Origin: CAYUPI01 sp964446585
GTDB taxonomy: Bacteria > Verrucomicrobiota > Verrucomicrobiia > Limisphaerales > UBA8199
Assembly (NCBI GenBank): GCA_964446585.1
Contig: CAYUPI010000018.1
Location: forward strand, 41,072-105,071
DNA: 64,000 nucleotides
Direction: 5' to 3'
The number at the start of each line of letters is the position of its first letter. Positions within the stretch are counted from its first letter, which is position 1. Below, in pieces: positions 8,621 to 17,527 of this stretch. The notes beneath the pieces were generated by a model. The model had not been told where the DNA came from. It saw only the letters and a list, made by a program, of their open reading frames with translations, and ran no database searches. The position numbers and the translations under genes were made by a program.

Positions 8621-8735
8621 ATATCAAATCCCAAGTTTCCCCCCAACCCGAGCATACTCGGACCGGCTTGGAGCTTGGGATTTGCGCTTTGTTTGGGATT
8701 TGGCGTCTGGGATTTGGCGTTTTTCCACCTTTGTC
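8621..8735. repeat. Word-repeat intergenic region between brnT and pilC
   Basis: The 316-base gap between 8435 and 8750 holds no gene. Besides the brnT promoter it contains CAAATCCCAAG words on the left and TTGGGATTTG(C/G) words on the right, an imperfect inverted repeat of the same style as 2735-2880. It may act as a transcriptional boundary after the motor operon. Confidence 0.7.
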
Positions 8736-8750
8736 ACCTGGAGCCTGCGA

Positions 8751-10058
8751 TCAATCCTCGCCCTTCTTGCCGCCTTCTGAGCCGCCGACTCGGTTCATGA
8801 GGTCAATGAGTGGCAGAAACATAGCAATGACGATGCTGCCAACAACGACGGCGAGAAAGACGATCATAATAGGTTCGAGCAAAGAGGTCATGGCGGCGAC
8901 CGCGTTATCCACCTCCTCGTCATAGTTGTCGGCGATCTTAAGAAGCATTTCGGGCAGCGCACCGGTTTGTTCGCCGACGTCCACCATGCTGATGACCATG
9001 GGCGGGAAGACGCCGGAGGCCTCGAGCGGCGCGGTGATCGTTTCGCCTTCCTTAACGCTTTCATGAACGGCGCCGACGGCGTTGCCGACGATGACGTTGC
9101 CGGCGGTTTCTTTGACGATGGTGAGCGCTTGCAGAATCGGGACGCCGCTGCTGACGAGGGTGCCGAGCGTCCGGGTGAACCGCGAGATGGCGACTTTGCT
9201 GACGACCGGCCCAACCACGGGCATCTTGAGTTTGAACTTGTCCCAAACGCGGCGGCCGAATTTGGTGCGCTTGAACAGCATGAACAGCACGACGAAGACG
9301 GCCAGGCAGCCCATAGTCACCAGGATATGGTCTTTGATCGCGCGGCTAATGCCGAGGACCAGGCGGGTGAAAGCGGGCAACTGCGCGCCCTCGGCCATGC
9401 CGATGAAGACCTGCTCAAAGGAAGGCACTACCCGGACCATCAGGATGATCAAAATGCCCGTCGCGACGATCAGCACGGCGACAGGATAAAACATGGCGGC
9501 GATGACCTTGCCTTTGATTTTCTGCGCCTTTTCCATGAATTCGGACAAACGCGTCAGTACGACTTCGAGCACGCCGCCCAGTTCGCCCGCTTTGACCATG
9601 TTTACGAAGAGGCGATTGAAGACTTTCGGATGCTGCGCCAGCGCCTCGGAGAAGGTGCTGCCGCCTTCGATGGACAGCGCCAGGTCGCTGATGATGGATC
9701 TGAGCGTGGGATTCTTCTCCTGTTTCTCCAACACCCGCAAGCCGCGCAACAGGGGCAAACCGGCATCGACGAGCGTGGCCAACTGGCGGGTGAAGGTGGT
9801 GAGGGTCTTGGATTTAACTTTGCCGCTCAGGCCAGGGATCTTGATCTGAATGTTCATCCCCCCGCCCTTCTTGCCGGCTTTCCCTGGCTTGGCCTTGCGC
9901 TCGGGCTTTTCCTTTACCTTCTCGACCTCGACGATGCGCGTGGGGAACAGTCCCATCTCCTTGACGCGACCGATGGCCTCGTTCTGGCTGCCAACTTCGA
10001 GGGTGCCTTTGGTCTCCTTGCCATGCGCATCCATGGCCACGTAGCTGAATTTTGGCAT
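8751..10058 (-). CDS. pilC: Type II secretion/type IV pilus inner-membrane platform protein
   Basis: A GspF/PilC family protein of 435 residues starting MPKFSYVAMDAHG, one base after the pilB1 stop. It has a basic Lys/Gly-rich linker (about 45-75), then two T2SSF domains (about 85-205 and 290-410) with the conserved FTRQLATLVDAGLPLLRGL and FTRTLGTLVSSGVPILQAL repeats, and three membrane segments near 207-230, 255-278 and 405-428. It forms the membrane platform that the PilB/PilT motors act on. Last gene of the pilB2-pilT-pilB1-pilC operon. A start at 10103 is possible but overlaps pilB1. Confidence 0.92.
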   Translation of the reverse strand: MPKFSYVAMDAHGKETKGTLEVGSQNEAIGRVKEMGLFPTRIVEVEKVKEKPERKAKPGKAGKKGGGMNIQIKIPGLSGKVKSKTLTTFTRQLATLVDAGLPLLRGLRVLEKQEKNPTLRSIISDLALSIEGGSTFSEALAQHPKVFNRLFVNMVKAGELGGVLEVVLTRLSEFMEKAQKIKGKVIAAMFYPVAVLIVATGILIILMVRVVPSFEQVFIGMAEGAQLPAFTRLVLGISRAIKDHILVTMGCLAVFVVLFMLFKRTKFGRRVWDKFKLKMPVVGPVVSKVAISRFTRTLGTLVSSGVPILQALTIVKETAGNVIVGNAVGAVHESVKEGETITAPLEASGVFPPMVISMVDVGEQTGALPEMLLKIADNYDEEVDNAVAAMTSLLEPIMIVFLAVVVGSIVIAMFLPLIDLMNRVGGSEGGKKGED

Positions 10059-10059
10059 A

Positions 10060-11766
10060 TCAGGTATATTTAACGACTTCTTCGATCGAGGTATCGCCGT
10101 CAAAAATGCTGCGCAGCCCGTCTTCGCGGAGGGTCACCATGCCCAACTCAATGGCTTTCTGGCGCATCACGACCGTGGGCGCACGCTCGTTGATCAGCGC
10201 GCGGATCGCGTCGTTGATGACCAACAGTTCAAAGATGCCTTTGCGTCCTTTGTAGCCGGTGTCGTTGCAGGAGGAGCAGCCGCGCCCGTAGTAAAAGACC
10301 TTTTCTCCAAGGTCATGGGGCGAAAGGTTCAGCAGCGCCAACTGGGTTTCGGTGGGCTCGAACGGCGTGCGGCAGTTCTTGCAAATGGTCCGAACCAGGC
10401 GCTGGCCAATGACTGCCACCAGTGTCGAGGAAATCAGGAAGGGCTCGACGCCCATATCGATCATGCGGGTGACGGCGCCCGGGGCGTCATTGGTGTGGAG
10501 CGTGCTGAGCACCAGGTGGCCCGTCAGCGAGGCCTGGATGGAGATCTGGGCCGTTTCCAGGTCGCGCATTTCACCCACCATGATAATGTCCGGGTCCTGG
10601 CGCAGGAAGGAGCGCAGGGCTTTGCTGAATGTCAGCCCCACGCTTTCGTTGATCGCCACTTGCATAATGCCTTCAATGTCGTATTCGACCGGGTCTTCGG
10701 CGGTCAGTAGCTTGGAGTCGATCATGTTGACACGGCGCAAGCAGGAATAAAGGGTGGTGGTTTTGCCGCAACCGGTCGGGCCGGTAACAATGACGATGCC
10801 ATTGGGCCGCTGGATGGCCTCGAGGGTGTAATCGTACAGGTACTTGGGGAATCCGAGCGATTCGATCTCGAGATTGACCGCGGTGCGGTCCAGCACGCGC
10901 AACACGACCGACTCGCCGAACTGTGTGGGCAGGGTGGAGACGCGCAAATCGATCACGCGATTACCCATGGGAAAAGTAATGCGGCCGTCTTGCGGCAGTC
11001 GGCGTTCGGAAATATTCAGGTTGGACATCACTTTGAGGCGCGAGATGACCGGCAGCGCCAGGTGCTTCGGCGGCGGGGACATTTCGTAAAGCGCACCATC
11101 AACGCGGTAGCGGATGCGGAACTCGGTCTCGAACGGCTCAAAATGGATGTCACTGGCGCGATCCTGAACGGCTTGAAAGACCACCAGGTTGACGAAGCGG
11201 ACAATCGGCGCGTCGTTGGCCAGGCCTTCGAGCAAGGCGGCATCATCGGTGGCCTCCGCGGCGCTGGCTTCCCGGGCAATCTCTCTGTCCGCGCCCAATT
11301 CCTTGAGGATGTCCGAAACGCTTTCGCTGTCCTCGGGATAAAACTTATCGATCGCTTTCCGGATGGCCGCCGGATCGGCGACGACGAGTTGGATGTCTTT
11401 CTTGACGATGAAGCCCAGTTCGTCAATGCGGGCGGGATTCAGCGGGTCAACCAGGGCGATCTGCAGGGTCCCGTTCTCCAGGTTCAGCGGCAGGCATTCG
11501 TACATCCGGACGGTATTGGCCGGGATGGTTTGCAGCAACTGCTGCGAGAGGTCCAGCTCGCGAAACGAGACGACTTTGGTGCCCAGGTGGTCCGCCATCA
11601 CCTGCAGGACGGTGTCCAGGTCCATCACGCCGAAGTCCTGGAGAATCTGGACGACCGGCTTGCCGCTGCGCTTGAACTCCGCGGCCACCTCCTCGTACTG
11701 CAAATCGTCGATCAGGTTCCGTTCCTTGATCAGCGACAGCAACGGACTATGGACTTCTTCCGGCAT
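10060..11766 (-). CDS. pilB: PilB/GspE-type assembly ATPase (paralogue 1)
   Basis: A 568-residue secretion/pilus assembly ATPase. The N-terminal MshEN-like domain (about 1-150) is followed by the T2SSE core: Walker A GPTGCGKT (329-336), Asp box AEDPVEY (356-362), Walker B DPDIIMVGEMRD (391-402) and His box TGHLVLSTLHT (415-425). The tetracysteine zinc motif follows (CKNC near 462, CSSC near 497). It powers pilin/pseudopilin extension through PilC. It starts six bases after pilT and ends one base before pilC, so the operon is tight. A second PilB-type paralogue heads the same operon. Confidence 0.93.
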   Translation of the reverse strand: MPEEVHSPLLSLIKERNLIDDLQYEEVAAEFKRSGKPVVQILQDFGVMDLDTVLQVMADHLGTKVVSFRELDLSQQLLQTIPANTVRMYECLPLNLENGTLQIALVDPLNPARIDELGFIVKKDIQLVVADPAAIRKAIDKFYPEDSESVSDILKELGADREIAREASAAEATDDAALLEGLANDAPIVRFVNLVVFQAVQDRASDIHFEPFETEFRIRYRVDGALYEMSPPPKHLALPVISRLKVMSNLNISERRLPQDGRITFPMGNRVIDLRVSTLPTQFGESVVLRVLDRTAVNLEIESLGFPKYLYDYTLEAIQRPNGIVIVTGPTGCGKTTTLYSCLRRVNMIDSKLLTAEDPVEYDIEGIMQVAINESVGLTFSKALRSFLRQDPDIIMVGEMRDLETAQISIQASLTGHLVLSTLHTNDAPGAVTRMIDMGVEPFLISSTLVAVIGQRLVRTICKNCRTPFEPTETQLALLNLSPHDLGEKVFYYGRGCSSCNDTGYKGRKGIFELLVINDAIRALINERAPTVVMRQKAIELGMVTLREDGLRSIFDGDTSIEEVVKYT

Positions 11767-11772
11767 ACTGCG

Positions 11773-12894
11773 TCAGGTCTTGGCCGGCACCAACTGCGTG
11801 GTGTCGGCGCCTACCGCCTGGGCCAGCTCCAATTCCTGCAATTTGGCCTGGATGGAGACCGGGTCCTGAGCCTTGGTCACAACCTCTTCCCGGGCGATCA
11901 TCCCAGCAAGGTATTTGTCCAAGAGGAAACTGTCCAGCGTTACCATGCCATACTTGGCGCCGGTCTGGATGTCGGACTGGATGCGGAACGTCTTGTTGTC
12001 GCGAATGAGCGCGGCGATCGAAGGCGTGTTTATCATGATCTCGAAGATGGCGACGCGTCCTGGCTTATCAATGCGCGGGATCAAGAGTTGGGAAATCACC
12101 GCCTGCATCACGGTCGAAAGCTGGATGCGGATCTGCTCCTGCTGGTTGGTCGGAAATGCATTGACGACGCGGTCGATGGTCTTGGCCGCACCGGTCGTGT
12201 GCAGCGTCCCGAAGACCAGGTGGCCCGTTTCCGCCGCGGTGATGGCAGCGTCGATCGTCTCGAGGTCGCGCATTTCGCCCACCAGAATGATGTCCGGGTC
12301 CTGGCGCAGCACGCGGCGCAAGGCCTCGGCGAAATTCGGAACGTCCACGCCGATTTCCCGCTGGGTCACCAGCGCCTTCTTGTGCCGGTGATAATACTCG
12401 ATCGGATCTTCCACGGTGACGATATGCGCTTCGTCGCGTTCTTCGTTGATGATGTTGATCATCGAGGCGAGCGTCGTGGTCTTGCCTGAGCCGGTCGGGC
12501 CGGTGACCAGCACCAGCCCGCGCGGTTTGTAGAGCAACTCCTTCACCGATGGCGGCAGTCCGATCTGCTCCATTGTCAGCATCTTGCTGGGGATTTGACG
12601 CAGCACCACGCCGAAGTTGCCCTTCTCCTTGAAGACGCTGACGCGAAACCGCGCCATCTCGCCGAATGCGAAGCCGAAGTCGGCCCCGCCCCGCTCGCGC
12701 ACGTGCTGGATATGCTCCTCCGAGGTGATGCTGCGCATCAATTCTTCGGTGTCTTCCGGGGCGAGAATGGGGCCTTCGACGCGGTGCAAAATGCCGTGCA
12801 CGCGAATCGTCGGGGGTGTGCCGACACGAATATGAAGGTCGGACGCTCCTTCGGAGACCACCAACTGCAACAAATCGGACATCGAGTAGGACAT
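11773..12894 (-). CDS. pilT: Type IV pilus retraction ATPase
   Basis: A 373-residue PilT family ATPase. It has the N-terminal PAS-like region (SEGASDLHIRVGTPPTIRVHG), Walker A GPTGSGKT (132-139), an AEDPIEY-equivalent VEDPIEYYHR, Walker B QDPDIILVGEMRD and the His box TGHLVFGTLHT. The AIRNLIRE-type motif of retraction motors is represented by AALIRDNKTF. Presence of PilT beside PilB argues for a retractable type IV pilus rather than only a type II secretion system. It has no zinc motif, as expected for the family. Confidence 0.92.
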   Translation of the reverse strand: MSYSMSDLLQLVVSEGASDLHIRVGTPPTIRVHGILHRVEGPILAPEDTEELMRSITSEEHIQHVRERGGADFGFAFGEMARFRVSVFKEKGNFGVVLRQIPSKMLTMEQIGLPPSVKELLYKPRGLVLVTGPTGSGKTTTLASMINIINEERDEAHIVTVEDPIEYYHRHKKALVTQREIGVDVPNFAEALRRVLRQDPDIILVGEMRDLETIDAAITAAETGHLVFGTLHTTGAAKTIDRVVNAFPTNQQEQIRIQLSTVMQAVISQLLIPRIDKPGRVAIFEIMINTPSIAALIRDNKTFRIQSDIQTGAKYGMVTLDSFLLDKYLAGMIAREEVVTKAQDPVSIQAKLQELELAQAVGADTTQLVPAKT

Positions 12895-13053
12895 GCTAAG
12901 TACCTTTTCAGAATGGACAGACGTGAGGCGTGCTCCTCACGCCGAGCCCGAGAATAATGCGCTCGCAGCTAGCCCAGCGCCAGCCGCAAGTTTTCCGCTG
13001 CCGGATCCTGAGTTTCTCGGGCCATGAATCATTCGGAGCTCGTCGCAGGATGT

Positions 13054-14781
13054 CTAAGCCACATCGCCAATCGTCGCGCGGATCACTTCCTCGGGGGTCG
13101 TCAAGCCGGCCTGCGCTTTGCGGACCCCATCCTCCCGCAGCGTGCGCATCCCCATCTCCCGGGCGCGCGTGCGCAGGACCGACGACGGGACTTTTTCGTA
13201 GATCAACTTGCGCGCTTCATCGTCGATCACGAAGATTTCGAAAATGCCGAACCGGCCGCGAAAACCGGTGTTGGAGCAATTGGCGCAGCCGGTGCCCCGA
13301 AGATAAGTCGCCCCCTGGGTGCTGGCTGCATCCATGTTCAACGTGCGCAGCTCGGCGTCCGTGGGCGTATAGGCCGCCCCGCACTGCTTGCACACCTTGC
13401 GCACCAGACGCTGCGCCATCAATCCGCGCGTCGAGGAAGCGACCAGGAACGGCTTTACGCCGATGTCAATAAGCCGCGTCACGGCGCTCGGAGCGTCATT
13501 GGTATGCAGCGTCGAGAAGACGAGGTGGCCCGTCAACGAAGCGTTGATCGCGATATTGGCGGTCTCCAGATCGCGAATTTCCCCAATCATAATCACGTTG
13601 GGGGCCTGGCGGAGAATCGAACGCAGCGCGGTCGAGAATGTCAGACCGACCAATTCATTCACCTGCACCTGGTTGATGCCCGCGAGCAAATATTCCACTG
13701 GATCTTCTACCGTGATTATTTTGCGGTCGGGCCGGTTGATGAAGTGCAAGCAGGAGTAAAGCGTCGTGGTCTTGCCCGAACCGGTCGGACCCGTCACCAG
13801 CAAAATCCCGTCAGGCAGGCCAATCATTCGTTCGAAGGTCTGCTGGTCATCGGTGAAAAAGCCCAATTCCGGCAAGCCCAGGCGCAGCCCTTCCTTGTCG
13901 AGAATACGCATGACGATGCTCTCGCCGTGGTTGGTGGGCAAACAGGAGACACGCAGGTCGATTAGCTTGCCACCCACGGAGGTTTGGATGCGCCCGTCCT
14001 GCGGAATCCGGTGCTCCGAGATGGACATGTTGGATTGGATCTTGAGCCGGCTGATGATCGCCGGCTGCAATCGCTTGGGCGGCGCTTTCATCTCGTGGAG
14101 CATGCCGTCAATGCGGTAGCGCACGCGGAATCGCTTGGGCAACGGCTCCAGGTGAATGTCCGATGCGCGCATCTTGAAAGCTTCGACAATCAGCGAATTG
14201 ACCAGTTTGATCAGCGGGGCGTCGGCTTCCACCACCGCGCCGTCATCGGCCGCGCCTCCCCCAACTTCGACATGTTCTTCGGTGAGTTCTTTGATGGTCT
14301 GGGCCAGTTGCGGATCTGCTGCGCGCCCGCCCTTTTCGCCGTAATAGCGGCCGAGCGCCGTTTCGATGTCCGCTTCGGAAGCAACCTGCAGATTGATGTC
14401 CATCCGCAGCAGGTGGGTGAGGCTGTCGATCGTGTCGAGGTCGGAGGGATCGGCGAGCGCAACCGTCAGCGTGCCATCGTGCTTAAAAACGGGCACAACC
14501 CGATACTTTCGCGCGATATGGCGGGGGATGGTGGCGATGACGTCATCGGTAATCTTCTGCTCGTTGAGGTTGACGACTTCCGCGCCGAAGTGCGCCGCCT
14601 TGGCCTGGGTAACGTCGGCGGGCCGCACCATCTTGTTGGCGAGCATCAGATCCACCAGGCCCACGCCGGAGGATTGGGCTTCCGGCCGCAGGGTCGCGAC
14701 CTGGTCGGTGCTTACGAACCCAAGGTCAACCAGAATATCTACCAGATAATCGTCTTTTTCGGCCACGGTCTCAATCGGCAC
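13054..14781 (-). CDS. PilB/GspE-type assembly ATPase (paralogue 2)
   Basis: A 575-residue paralogue of the ATPase at 10060, starting with GTG at 14781. It shows the N-terminal MshEN-like domain, an acidic linker (EEHVEVGGGAADDGAVVEAD), Walker A GPTGSGKT, VEDPVEY, the Walker B region APNVIMIGEIRD, the His box TGHLVFSTLHT and two Cys pairs (CKQC, CANC) for zinc. First gene of the motor operon and 159 bases from pilT. Two assembly ATPases with one PilC and one PilT suggest either a type II secretion GspE and a pilus PilB sharing a platform, or conditional use. Confidence 0.9.
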   Translation of the reverse strand: MPIETVAEKDDYLVDILVDLGFVSTDQVATLRPEAQSSGVGLVDLMLANKMVRPADVTQAKAAHFGAEVVNLNEQKITDDVIATIPRHIARKYRVVPVFKHDGTLTVALADPSDLDTIDSLTHLLRMDINLQVASEADIETALGRYYGEKGGRAADPQLAQTIKELTEEHVEVGGGAADDGAVVEADAPLIKLVNSLIVEAFKMRASDIHLEPLPKRFRVRYRIDGMLHEMKAPPKRLQPAIISRLKIQSNMSISEHRIPQDGRIQTSVGGKLIDLRVSCLPTNHGESIVMRILDKEGLRLGLPELGFFTDDQQTFERMIGLPDGILLVTGPTGSGKTTTLYSCLHFINRPDRKIITVEDPVEYLLAGINQVQVNELVGLTFSTALRSILRQAPNVIMIGEIRDLETANIAINASLTGHLVFSTLHTNDAPSAVTRLIDIGVKPFLVASSTRGLMAQRLVRKVCKQCGAAYTPTDAELRTLNMDAASTQGATYLRGTGCANCSNTGFRGRFGIFEIFVIDDEARKLIYEKVPSSVLRTRAREMGMRTLREDGVRKAQAGLTTPEEVIRATIGDVA

Positions 14782-14812
14782 TGCGCGCGTTCATCGGCCA
14801 GAGCTATGAAAC

Positions 14813-14840
14813 AGAGTACTGTTCTCGCCGCCAATGTCAA
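14813..14840 (-). promoter_or_regulatory. Candidate promoter of the pilus motor operon
   Basis: On the minus strand TTGACA (14840-14835) is followed after 16 bases by TACTCT (14818-14813), predicting a start near 14806 and a short leader before the GTG at 14781. The -10 box is weak, so this is tentative. Confidence 0.4.
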
Positions 14841-15007
14841 CGCGCGGAAAGATCCCGCGTGCGGGGCGCGTGTTGACAGTATCGCCACTTTCCGAACGGA
14901 AACGGGTCTTGTTGGTAAGAGCCTATCATTTCCTTGTGCGGGTAGGGTGGCTCTACTTGCTCCCGTCGGTGATTTACGTGCTTGGCCGACCGGCATATCC
15001 TGAGGTC

Positions 15008-15826
15008 ATGACCCAAACAGAAAAAGCGCTTAAGTTCCAGGCACTCCACGAACGCGAGGGGGCGTTTCTGATCCCAAACCCCTGGGATGCTGGTTCGGCG
15101 CGGATTCTCGTCGGCCTCGGCTTCGAGGCCCTGGCCACGTCGAGCGGCGCGGCGGCGGGGATTCTCGGCCGGCGCGATCACGGGCTCAGTCGTGAAGAAT
15201 CGCTCGCGAATGCTCGTGCAATCGTCTCTGCCACGGACCTTCCTGTGTCAGCGGATCTGGAGAATGGATTTGGGGATACTCCCGGCGTTGTGGCCGAAAC
15301 GATTCGCCTGGCGGCAGCGGCTGGACTGGTTGGTTGTTCCATCGAGGACTCGTCCCGCGACCACAACCGGCCGCTATACGAACTAGACCTGGCGGTTGAA
15401 CGTATCGCTGCCGCAGTTCAAGCGGCGAGGTCCTTGCCCTTCCCGTTCACATTGACCGCCAGGGCGCAGAATTTTATCCATGCCAAGCCGGATTTGGACA
15501 ATGCGATCAAGCGTCTGCAGGCTTACGAAAAAGCCGGCGCCGACGCGTTGTTCGCGCCGGGCTTGCCGGACCTTGCCGCCGTGCGCACCGTTTGCTCGGC
15601 CGTGTCTAAGCCGGTGAACTTTATGGTCGGTCTCCGCGACAAGTCATTCACTGTGGCTGAACTGGTCGAGGCCGGCGTTAAGCGCATCAGTTTTGCCACT
15701 TCGCTTTATCGCACCGCCATGACCGGCCTGGTGGAAGCAGCGACCGAGGCGAAAAAGTCCGGAACTTTCGGCTACCTCGATAAAACCATGGTCACAGCCG
15801 AGTTGAACAAATTCCTTCCGGAGTGA
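15008..15826 (+). CDS. Isocitrate lyase/PEP mutase family protein
   Basis: A 272-residue TIM-barrel protein starting MTQTEKALKFQALHE. It carries the family landmarks LIPNPWDAGSARIL, ATSSGAAAGILGRRDH, the metal-binding loop ADLENGFGDTP, VGCSIEDSS and LTARAQNF. The relatives cleave or form C-C or C-P bonds (2-methylisocitrate lyase, carboxyphosphonoenolpyruvate mutase, oxaloacetate hydrolase-like). The catalytic KKCGH-type loop of true isocitrate lyase is absent, so the substrate cannot be assigned. Monocistronic; the upstream start at 14834 would run through the pilus promoter region and is unlikely. Confidence 0.85.
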   Translation: MTQTEKALKFQALHEREGAFLIPNPWDAGSARILVGLGFEALATSSGAAAGILGRRDHGLSREESLANARAIVSATDLPVSADLENGFGDTPGVVAETIRLAAAAGLVGCSIEDSSRDHNRPLYELDLAVERIAAAVQAARSLPFPFTLTARAQNFIHAKPDLDNAIKRLQAYEKAGADALFAPGLPDLAAVRTVCSAVSKPVNFMVGLRDKSFTVAELVEAGVKRISFATSLYRTAMTGLVEAATEAKKSGTFGYLDKTMVTAELNKFLPE

Positions 15827-16011
15827 GCCCCAAATTTCATCCCATGTAGTCGCTTTCGGCCGCGCGTTTATTCAAGAAGTGTGCAGCAAGAGCCTCATCG
15901 GTTGCACAGTCTCGCCCGAGACGACATAACGCGCAAAGGCTCGTGTGATTACAGTGTGGGATTTCTGTGGGTTGCTTGCCGTGCTCCCGCAAGATTAGAA
16001 CGAACAGAAAG

Positions 16012-16482
16012 TTACCTGATTGAAACGACTTTCAATTTCTCGGCCTTCGCCAGTTGTGCCTGACGTTCGTCCGTCGTGAGGAACAATTCACTCTCGAGCG
16101 CGAGCGCGGCTGCTACGTGGAGCAGGTCGATGGCGCGCGCTACGAGCCGCTCCGTATGGGCCGAGGAGATCTCGATGGCGCGGGCGATGGCAATTTCCAG
16201 GTCCATGGTAACATCCAGTAGAGTGCGGCGGATAGTGAGGTGTTCGAGGCGAGCGAGGGCAGCGTCTCGCTCGCGAGCGGCGTGCCGGCGCTCGGCAGCG
16301 GAACTGGAATGGCGCTGGTGAAATGCCCGTTGGAGAATGCCGTTGCGAACTTCCAGCGAATGCAATGGCGAAAAGAATAACGGCGGCTTCCCGGCCCGAC
16401 GGTATTCCGCAATTGTTGCTTGCGAGCCAGGTTCCGTCGTGAGCAATCGAAGAATGAAACTGCTGTCGGCGTACGCCCTCAC
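16012..16482 (-). CDS. PIN-domain (VapC-like) toxin
   Basis: A 156-residue PIN protein. The N-terminus MRAYADSSFILRLL holds the first acidic residue, LHSLEVRNGI the second (Glu), and LLHVAAALALESELFLTTDE the C-terminal part of the acidic site. VapC toxins are metal-dependent ribonucleases. The start overlaps the upstream antitoxin stop by four bases. The pair is monocistronic, in a region of accessory genes. Confidence 0.8.
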   Translation of the reverse strand: MRAYADSSFILRLLTTEPGSQATIAEYRRAGKPPLFFSPLHSLEVRNGILQRAFHQRHSSSAAERRHAARERDAALARLEHLTIRRTLLDVTMDLEIAIARAIEISSAHTERLVARAIDLLHVAAALALESELFLTTDERQAQLAKAEKLKVVSIR

Positions 16483-16721
16483 CGCCGCGATTCCTCAAGC
16501 AATCGTACGGCGCTGATTCGCGATGGGCGTCCCTGCAGCACCTCATCGAGGATTTCATCGGTAACGCGAAGGCGCTCTGCTTCGTCATCAGCGCCATTGG
16601 CGGGGCGCAAAATCCAAAGTGGTTGGCCGTTGTCAGTCACCTGCACGGGTTTTCCTGTCCGGGTCATGCGCTTCACTTTACGCGGCTCGCGGATAAGCGT
16701 ACGAAGCGAAATCGTCTTCAT
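16479..16721 (-). CDS. Phd/YefM-like antitoxin
   Basis: An 80-residue protein beginning MKTISLRTLIREPRKVKRMT, with the KPVQVTDNGQPLWIL strand pair of Phd/YefM-type antitoxins and a charged C-terminal tail for toxin binding. It overlaps the PIN toxin by four bases, the standard antitoxin-first order. It should repress its own promoter and neutralise the PIN nuclease. Confidence 0.7.
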   Translation of the reverse strand: MKTISLRTLIREPRKVKRMTRTGKPVQVTDNGQPLWILRPANGADDEAERLRVTDEILDEVLQGRPSRISAVRLLEESRR

Positions 16722-16753
16722 GTGTCAGACATTACCGTCAGACAGAAGTCAAG

Positions 16754-17485
16754 TCAAGCCTCTCGACCAATCCGGAAAGCCTTCCCAACCACCATGCCGA
16801 CGACCGTTCCAATGATTGCTCCGGCCACAAAATCCGAGAACCAATGGATGGTCATGGATACGCCCAGGCCTACGTAGAGGGCGTAGGCGATGGCCACATA
16901 GCCGACCCATCTTTGCTTGGGAAAGAGCAGGAAGATCGTGACGGCCATGGCGAAGGCGACGGTGGTATGCGCGGACGGCCAGCCCCAAAAGACCCCGCCG
17001 CGCAAGAAGCCAAATCGGAAAACGTGGCTCAAATCCTCGCCAACCCTGCTCGCAGGATGGACACGGCCGGTGACCGATTTGTAGACGGCCGCGACGACCG
17101 CGCCAATTAGCTCGGCCTGACCGATAGCCCAGCCGATCATTCGGGTCCGGGCACTTCCTGCCAAGCCGCCGACGGCGACAACCAGGAGCGGCAGCAGGAT
17201 GGGCAACAGTCCGCCCACGACGACAGCCGGAAACACACAGGAACCAAGCTTCGGATTGCGCGTCGCGACGAAATAGCGCCAATCGAGCCCGGACACGACG
17301 AGGGCGAAAGTGAGGACGATCGCGATTATGTGCCAAATAATCCTTCGACCTGCGAAGCAGTCGAGGAGGTTGCGAGCCAGCGTCGAAAGGAACAGTTTCA
17401 CCAGGAATCGTGCATTTATCAGGTTCCACGCTGTGCGGCAAGGTTGCTGCCAATGAGCTCTCGAAAAATATTTGTTGACAAACAT
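16754..17485 (-). CDS. PAP2-family membrane phosphatase
   Basis: A 243-residue integral membrane protein with the acid phosphatase/PAP2 signature in three parts: KSVTGRVHP, then GWPSAHTT (PSGH motif with Ala for Gly), then SMTIHWFSDFVAG holding the catalytic His and Asp. About five to six hydrophobic segments are visible (for example IIWHIIAIVLTFALVVSG). Likely dephosphorylates a lipid phosphate such as undecaprenyl pyrophosphate or phosphatidate. It is divergent from the GbsR-type regulator gene with only 42 bases between start codons, so the operator there may control it too. A start further downstream is possible. Confidence 0.82.
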   Translation of the reverse strand: MFVNKYFSRAHWQQPCRTAWNLINARFLVKLFLSTLARNLLDCFAGRRIIWHIIAIVLTFALVVSGLDWRYFVATRNPKLGSCVFPAVVVGGLLPILLPLLVVAVGGLAGSARTRMIGWAIGQAELIGAVVAAVYKSVTGRVHPASRVGEDLSHVFRFGFLRGGVFWGWPSAHTTVAFAMAVTIFLLFPKQRWVGYVAIAYALYVGLGVSMTIHWFSDFVAGAIIGTVVGMVVGKAFRIGREA

Positions 17486-17503
17486 ACGGAGTTTCTGTAA
17501 TTT
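17475..17503 (+). promoter_or_regulatory. Promoter of the GbsR-type operon
   Basis: TTGACA at 17475-17480 is followed after 17 bases by TAATTT at 17498-17503, giving a perfect -35 and a reasonable -10 box. The -10 lies inside the 16-nt operator at 17492-17507, so regulator binding should block the promoter. The predicted start is near 17510, giving a very short leader before the ATG at 17528. Confidence 0.65.
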
Positions 17504-17518
17504 CTGTTCAGACAGAAA
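17492..17518. promoter_or_regulatory. Predicted operator of the GbsR/MarR-type regulator
   Basis: TTTCTGTAATTTCTGT (17492-17507) is two direct TTTCTGT half-sites 9 bases apart, followed by an inverted half-site ACAGAAA (17512-17518). The same 16-mer occurs inverted at 18095-18110. It covers the regulator's own -10 box and lies between divergent genes. Confidence 0.65.
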
Positions 17519-17527
17519 TAAAAGAAT

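Noticed and set aside
10990..12489. Long plus-strand open frame (499 codons) opposite pilB1/pilT
   Set aside because: Composition lacks protein domains and the minus-strand genes have full ATPase motifs. It is an antisense shadow caused by high GC content.
14873..14901. TTGACA at 14873 as a promoter for the PEP-mutase-family gene
   Set aside because: No acceptable -10 box follows at 16-18 bases (ACGGAA at the right distance).
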